Shown here one piece after another: positions 62,971 through 64,000 of a stretch of DNA of 64,000 nucleotides (position 1 is the first letter of the stretch; each line of letters starts with the position of its first letter). Where the stretch lies: contig NZ_JAAGSC010000023.1 in the NCBI RefSeq assembly GCF_010499265.1, positions 124,501 to 188,500 of the forward strand, written 5' to 3'. Below the pieces are notes generated by a model that was given only the letters and a program-made list of their open reading frames with translations, had not been told where the DNA came from and made no database searches. Made by a program: the position numbers and the translations under genes. The DNA comes from Wenzhouxiangella limi (lineage in GTDB: Bacteria > Pseudomonadota > Gammaproteobacteria > Xanthomonadales > Wenzhouxiangellaceae).

Positions 62971-63522
62971 TTACTGGAAGCCGGGCTGACCGATCTGGTC
63001 GGGAAACTGCGGCACTTTCTTCAGATCCGATGAATCAAAGCCCAGTTCCTCGAACCGCGCCAGCAACTGTTCGTAAAGTTCATCATCGATACGGGGCGCC
63101 CGGGCCATGATCCAGGCATAGTTGCGAGAAGGATGTCCGACCAGGCTCCACTGGTAGTCCGGGTCCAGGTCGACGATGTAATAGGCGAAGGTGAGCGGCC
63201 AGTAAAAACGGACCTTCCAGCGCGCGTTGGAATCCTCGTCGACAACCCAGGCCACGCCTTCCAGTCGCTCCTCCGGCGCATCGAAATCTCCGTCGCGGTA
63301 GAGATAGATGTCATCCATTCGCCCGTCTTCGCGCATCCGGTAAATGGCACGCCCGGCGACGTTGCCGCGCTCGCCGAAATAGGGGATGTTGGCAATGACG
63401 TACCACTCGCCCATGTAGCGCTCGAGATCGACCGAATCAACGGTCTCCAGCGGCGGCGAGTTCCAGGTCGAGGCGCAGCCAGACAAGACGCCGGCGAGCA
63501 ATAATAGCAGCAGGTTTTTCAT
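62971..63522 (-). CDS. blc: outer-membrane lipocalin Blc
   Basis: 183 aa from ATG 63522. Lipoprotein signal LLLLLLAGVLSGCAST with lipobox L-S-G-C. Lipocalin motif 1 YMGEWYVIANIPYFGERG, then WKVRFYWPLTFAYYIVDLD, YQWSLVGHPSRNYAWIMARAP of bacterial lipocalins. Binds lysophospholipids at the outer membrane. The residue after the lipid-bearing Cys is Ala, consistent with outer-membrane sorting. Monocistronic. Confidence 0.93.
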   Translation of the reverse strand: MKNLLLLLLAGVLSGCASTWNSPPLETVDSVDLERYMGEWYVIANIPYFGERGNVAGRAIYRMREDGRMDDIYLYRDGDFDAPEERLEGVAWVVDEDSNARWKVRFYWPLTFAYYIVDLDPDYQWSLVGHPSRNYAWIMARAPRIDDELYEQLLARFEELGFDSSDLKKVPQFPDQIGQPGFQ

Positions 63523-63611
63523 CCCCCCATTAAACCCTCCCCAAGTGAACGTTACCTCACCGGGCTTGCCCCAACCCCCGAAAGCCAAAGAAATTGCACC
63601 TGCCCGCTGTT

Positions 63612-63644
63612 CGTGTTAACGTAATAGCGTGTTAATACATTAAC
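63612..63644 (+). promoter_or_regulatory. operator candidate of the TrpR-like gene
   Basis: CGTGTTAA occurs twice, at 63612-63619 and 63628-63635, 16 bp apart (one and a half helical turns). The second copy runs into GTTAAT-AC-ATTAAC (63631-63644), a 6-bp palindrome ending three bases before the ATG. No Shine-Dalgarno is present, so repressor binding would also cover the translation start. Confidence 0.45.
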
Positions 63645-63647
63645 AAA

Positions 63648-63968
63648 ATGAAACAACGCGACCCCCAACACCTGGAAGCCAACCGCGCCGCACGCTCCAG
63701 CCTGGCCGAGGCCTTTCTGGCAATGCGCACGGCCGATGAATGCCGAGCACTGCTGCGCGACCTGACCACGCCGGCCGAACTCGAGGCCCTGGTGGATCGA
63801 TGGCGGGTGGTGAAGTTTCTGGACCAGGGCATGCCCTACCGGGAAATCCATGTCCACACCGGCGTCAGCGTTACCACCATCGGGCGGGTCGCGCGCTACC
63901 TGGAAAACGGCAACGGCGGCTACCGCCTCGCCCTGGAACGAATCAAGCAGACACCCAACCATGACTAG
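63648..63968 (+). CDS. TrpR-related (YerC/YecD family) transcriptional regulator
   Basis: 106 aa. TPAELEALVDRWRVVKFLDQGMPYREIHVHTGVSVTTIGRVARYL is the TrpR-like helix-turn-helix region, and GGYRLALERI the conserved end. Members sit at the head of histidine operons; here hisG follows immediately, its start codon two bases after or overlapping this stop. Likely regulates the his operon and itself through the operator candidate at 63612-63644. Confidence 0.9.
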   Translation: MKQRDPQHLEANRAARSSLAEAFLAMRTADECRALLRDLTTPAELEALVDRWRVVKFLDQGMPYREIHVHTGVSVTTIGRVARYLENGNGGYRLALERIKQTPNHD

Positions 63969-63969
63969 C

Positions 63970-64000
63970 ATGACCAGACTAAAAATCGCCATCCAGAAAT
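63970..64000 (+). CDS. hisG: ATP phosphoribosyltransferase, 5' end only
   Basis: Only MTRLKIAIQK and part of the next codon are in the window, which is the HisG N-terminus. ATG 63961 in the same frame is an alternative start (three residues longer, overlapping the TrpR-like stop). First enzyme of histidine synthesis. The call rests on this short sequence and the conserved neighbour. Confidence 0.65.
   Translation, partial: MTRLKIAIQK

Noticed and set aside
62971-63588. Longer start of the lipocalin
   Set aside because: Would bury the lipoprotein signal peptide behind 22 residues; ATG 63522 gives a normal lipobox.

Overview
This is a GC-rich chromosomal window whose gene content is gammaproteobacterial: yicC-gmk-rpoZ-spoT diverging from rph-rdgB-hemW, a minor-pilin locus, speA/speE, argS followed by a SPOR protein, and a TrpR-like gene directly ahead of hisG. 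The TrpR-like/hisG arrangement and the secreted proteases ending in F-x-D-R-F-E-type tails fit the Xanthomonadales/Lysobacterales side, perhaps a Wenzhouxiangella-like marine organism. That placement is an inference. I saw no rRNA, tRNA, CRISPR array or complete IS element.

Layout. 1-15400 is housekeeping: yghU-like GST (partial), maeB and class I aldolase as an overlapping operon, a PAS-GGDEF-EAL protein, pyruvate kinase, spoT, rpoZ, gmk, yicC, then rph, rdgB and hemW divergently. 15410-20329 holds a 1204-aa secreted subtilisin and an MFS transporter. 20475-28374 is a type IV pilus minor-pilin locus: an AlgZ/LytS-type histidine kinase and two complete, divergent minor-pilin operons in tandem. 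One operon is AT-rich and one GC-rich with a sigma-54-like promoter. Neither has pilY1; instead each PilX carries a large repetitive, probably beta-solenoid, C-terminal domain. 28710-29909 is a Xre/RES toxin-antitoxin module bracketed by a ~100-bp direct repeat of the rpmE2 3' end. 30275-42778 contains ggt, a ParDE-like toxin-antitoxin pair, polyamine synthesis (speE, speA), moaA, an AGCS symporter, argS, a gamma carbonic anhydrase-like protein and an aldo/keto reductase. 42821-46170 is a DUF4920 protein with the slipin/NfeD pair. 46217-51143 is a secreted-protease cluster (subtilisin, HExxH metalloprotease, small secreted partner). 51208-56402 has two ABC-2 export systems around a secreted S33 peptidase, followed by a 244-bp nested palindromic element.

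57651-61823 is the region I find most exciting: a tightly overlapping operon of three small or low-complexity membrane proteins (one MamC/Mms13-like, two sharing a paralogous transmembrane module) and a P1B-type ATPase whose metal motif is SCA instead of CPx. A convergent HMA-fold protein lies beyond it. Both HMA-like domains carry an H-x-x-P-G-R-x-R-x-R motif in place of CxxC. A Fur-box-like sequence lies upstream of the HMA gene. The set resembles ferrosome (Fez) iron-organelle clusters. The window ends with an EamA transporter, a Blc lipocalin, the TrpR-like regulator and the first codons of hisG.

Start codons were re-chosen where the longest reading frame ran upstream of the recognisable N-terminus, usually through a TTG or into a neighbouring gene. 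All functional calls come from motif recognition by eye; no database search was run.
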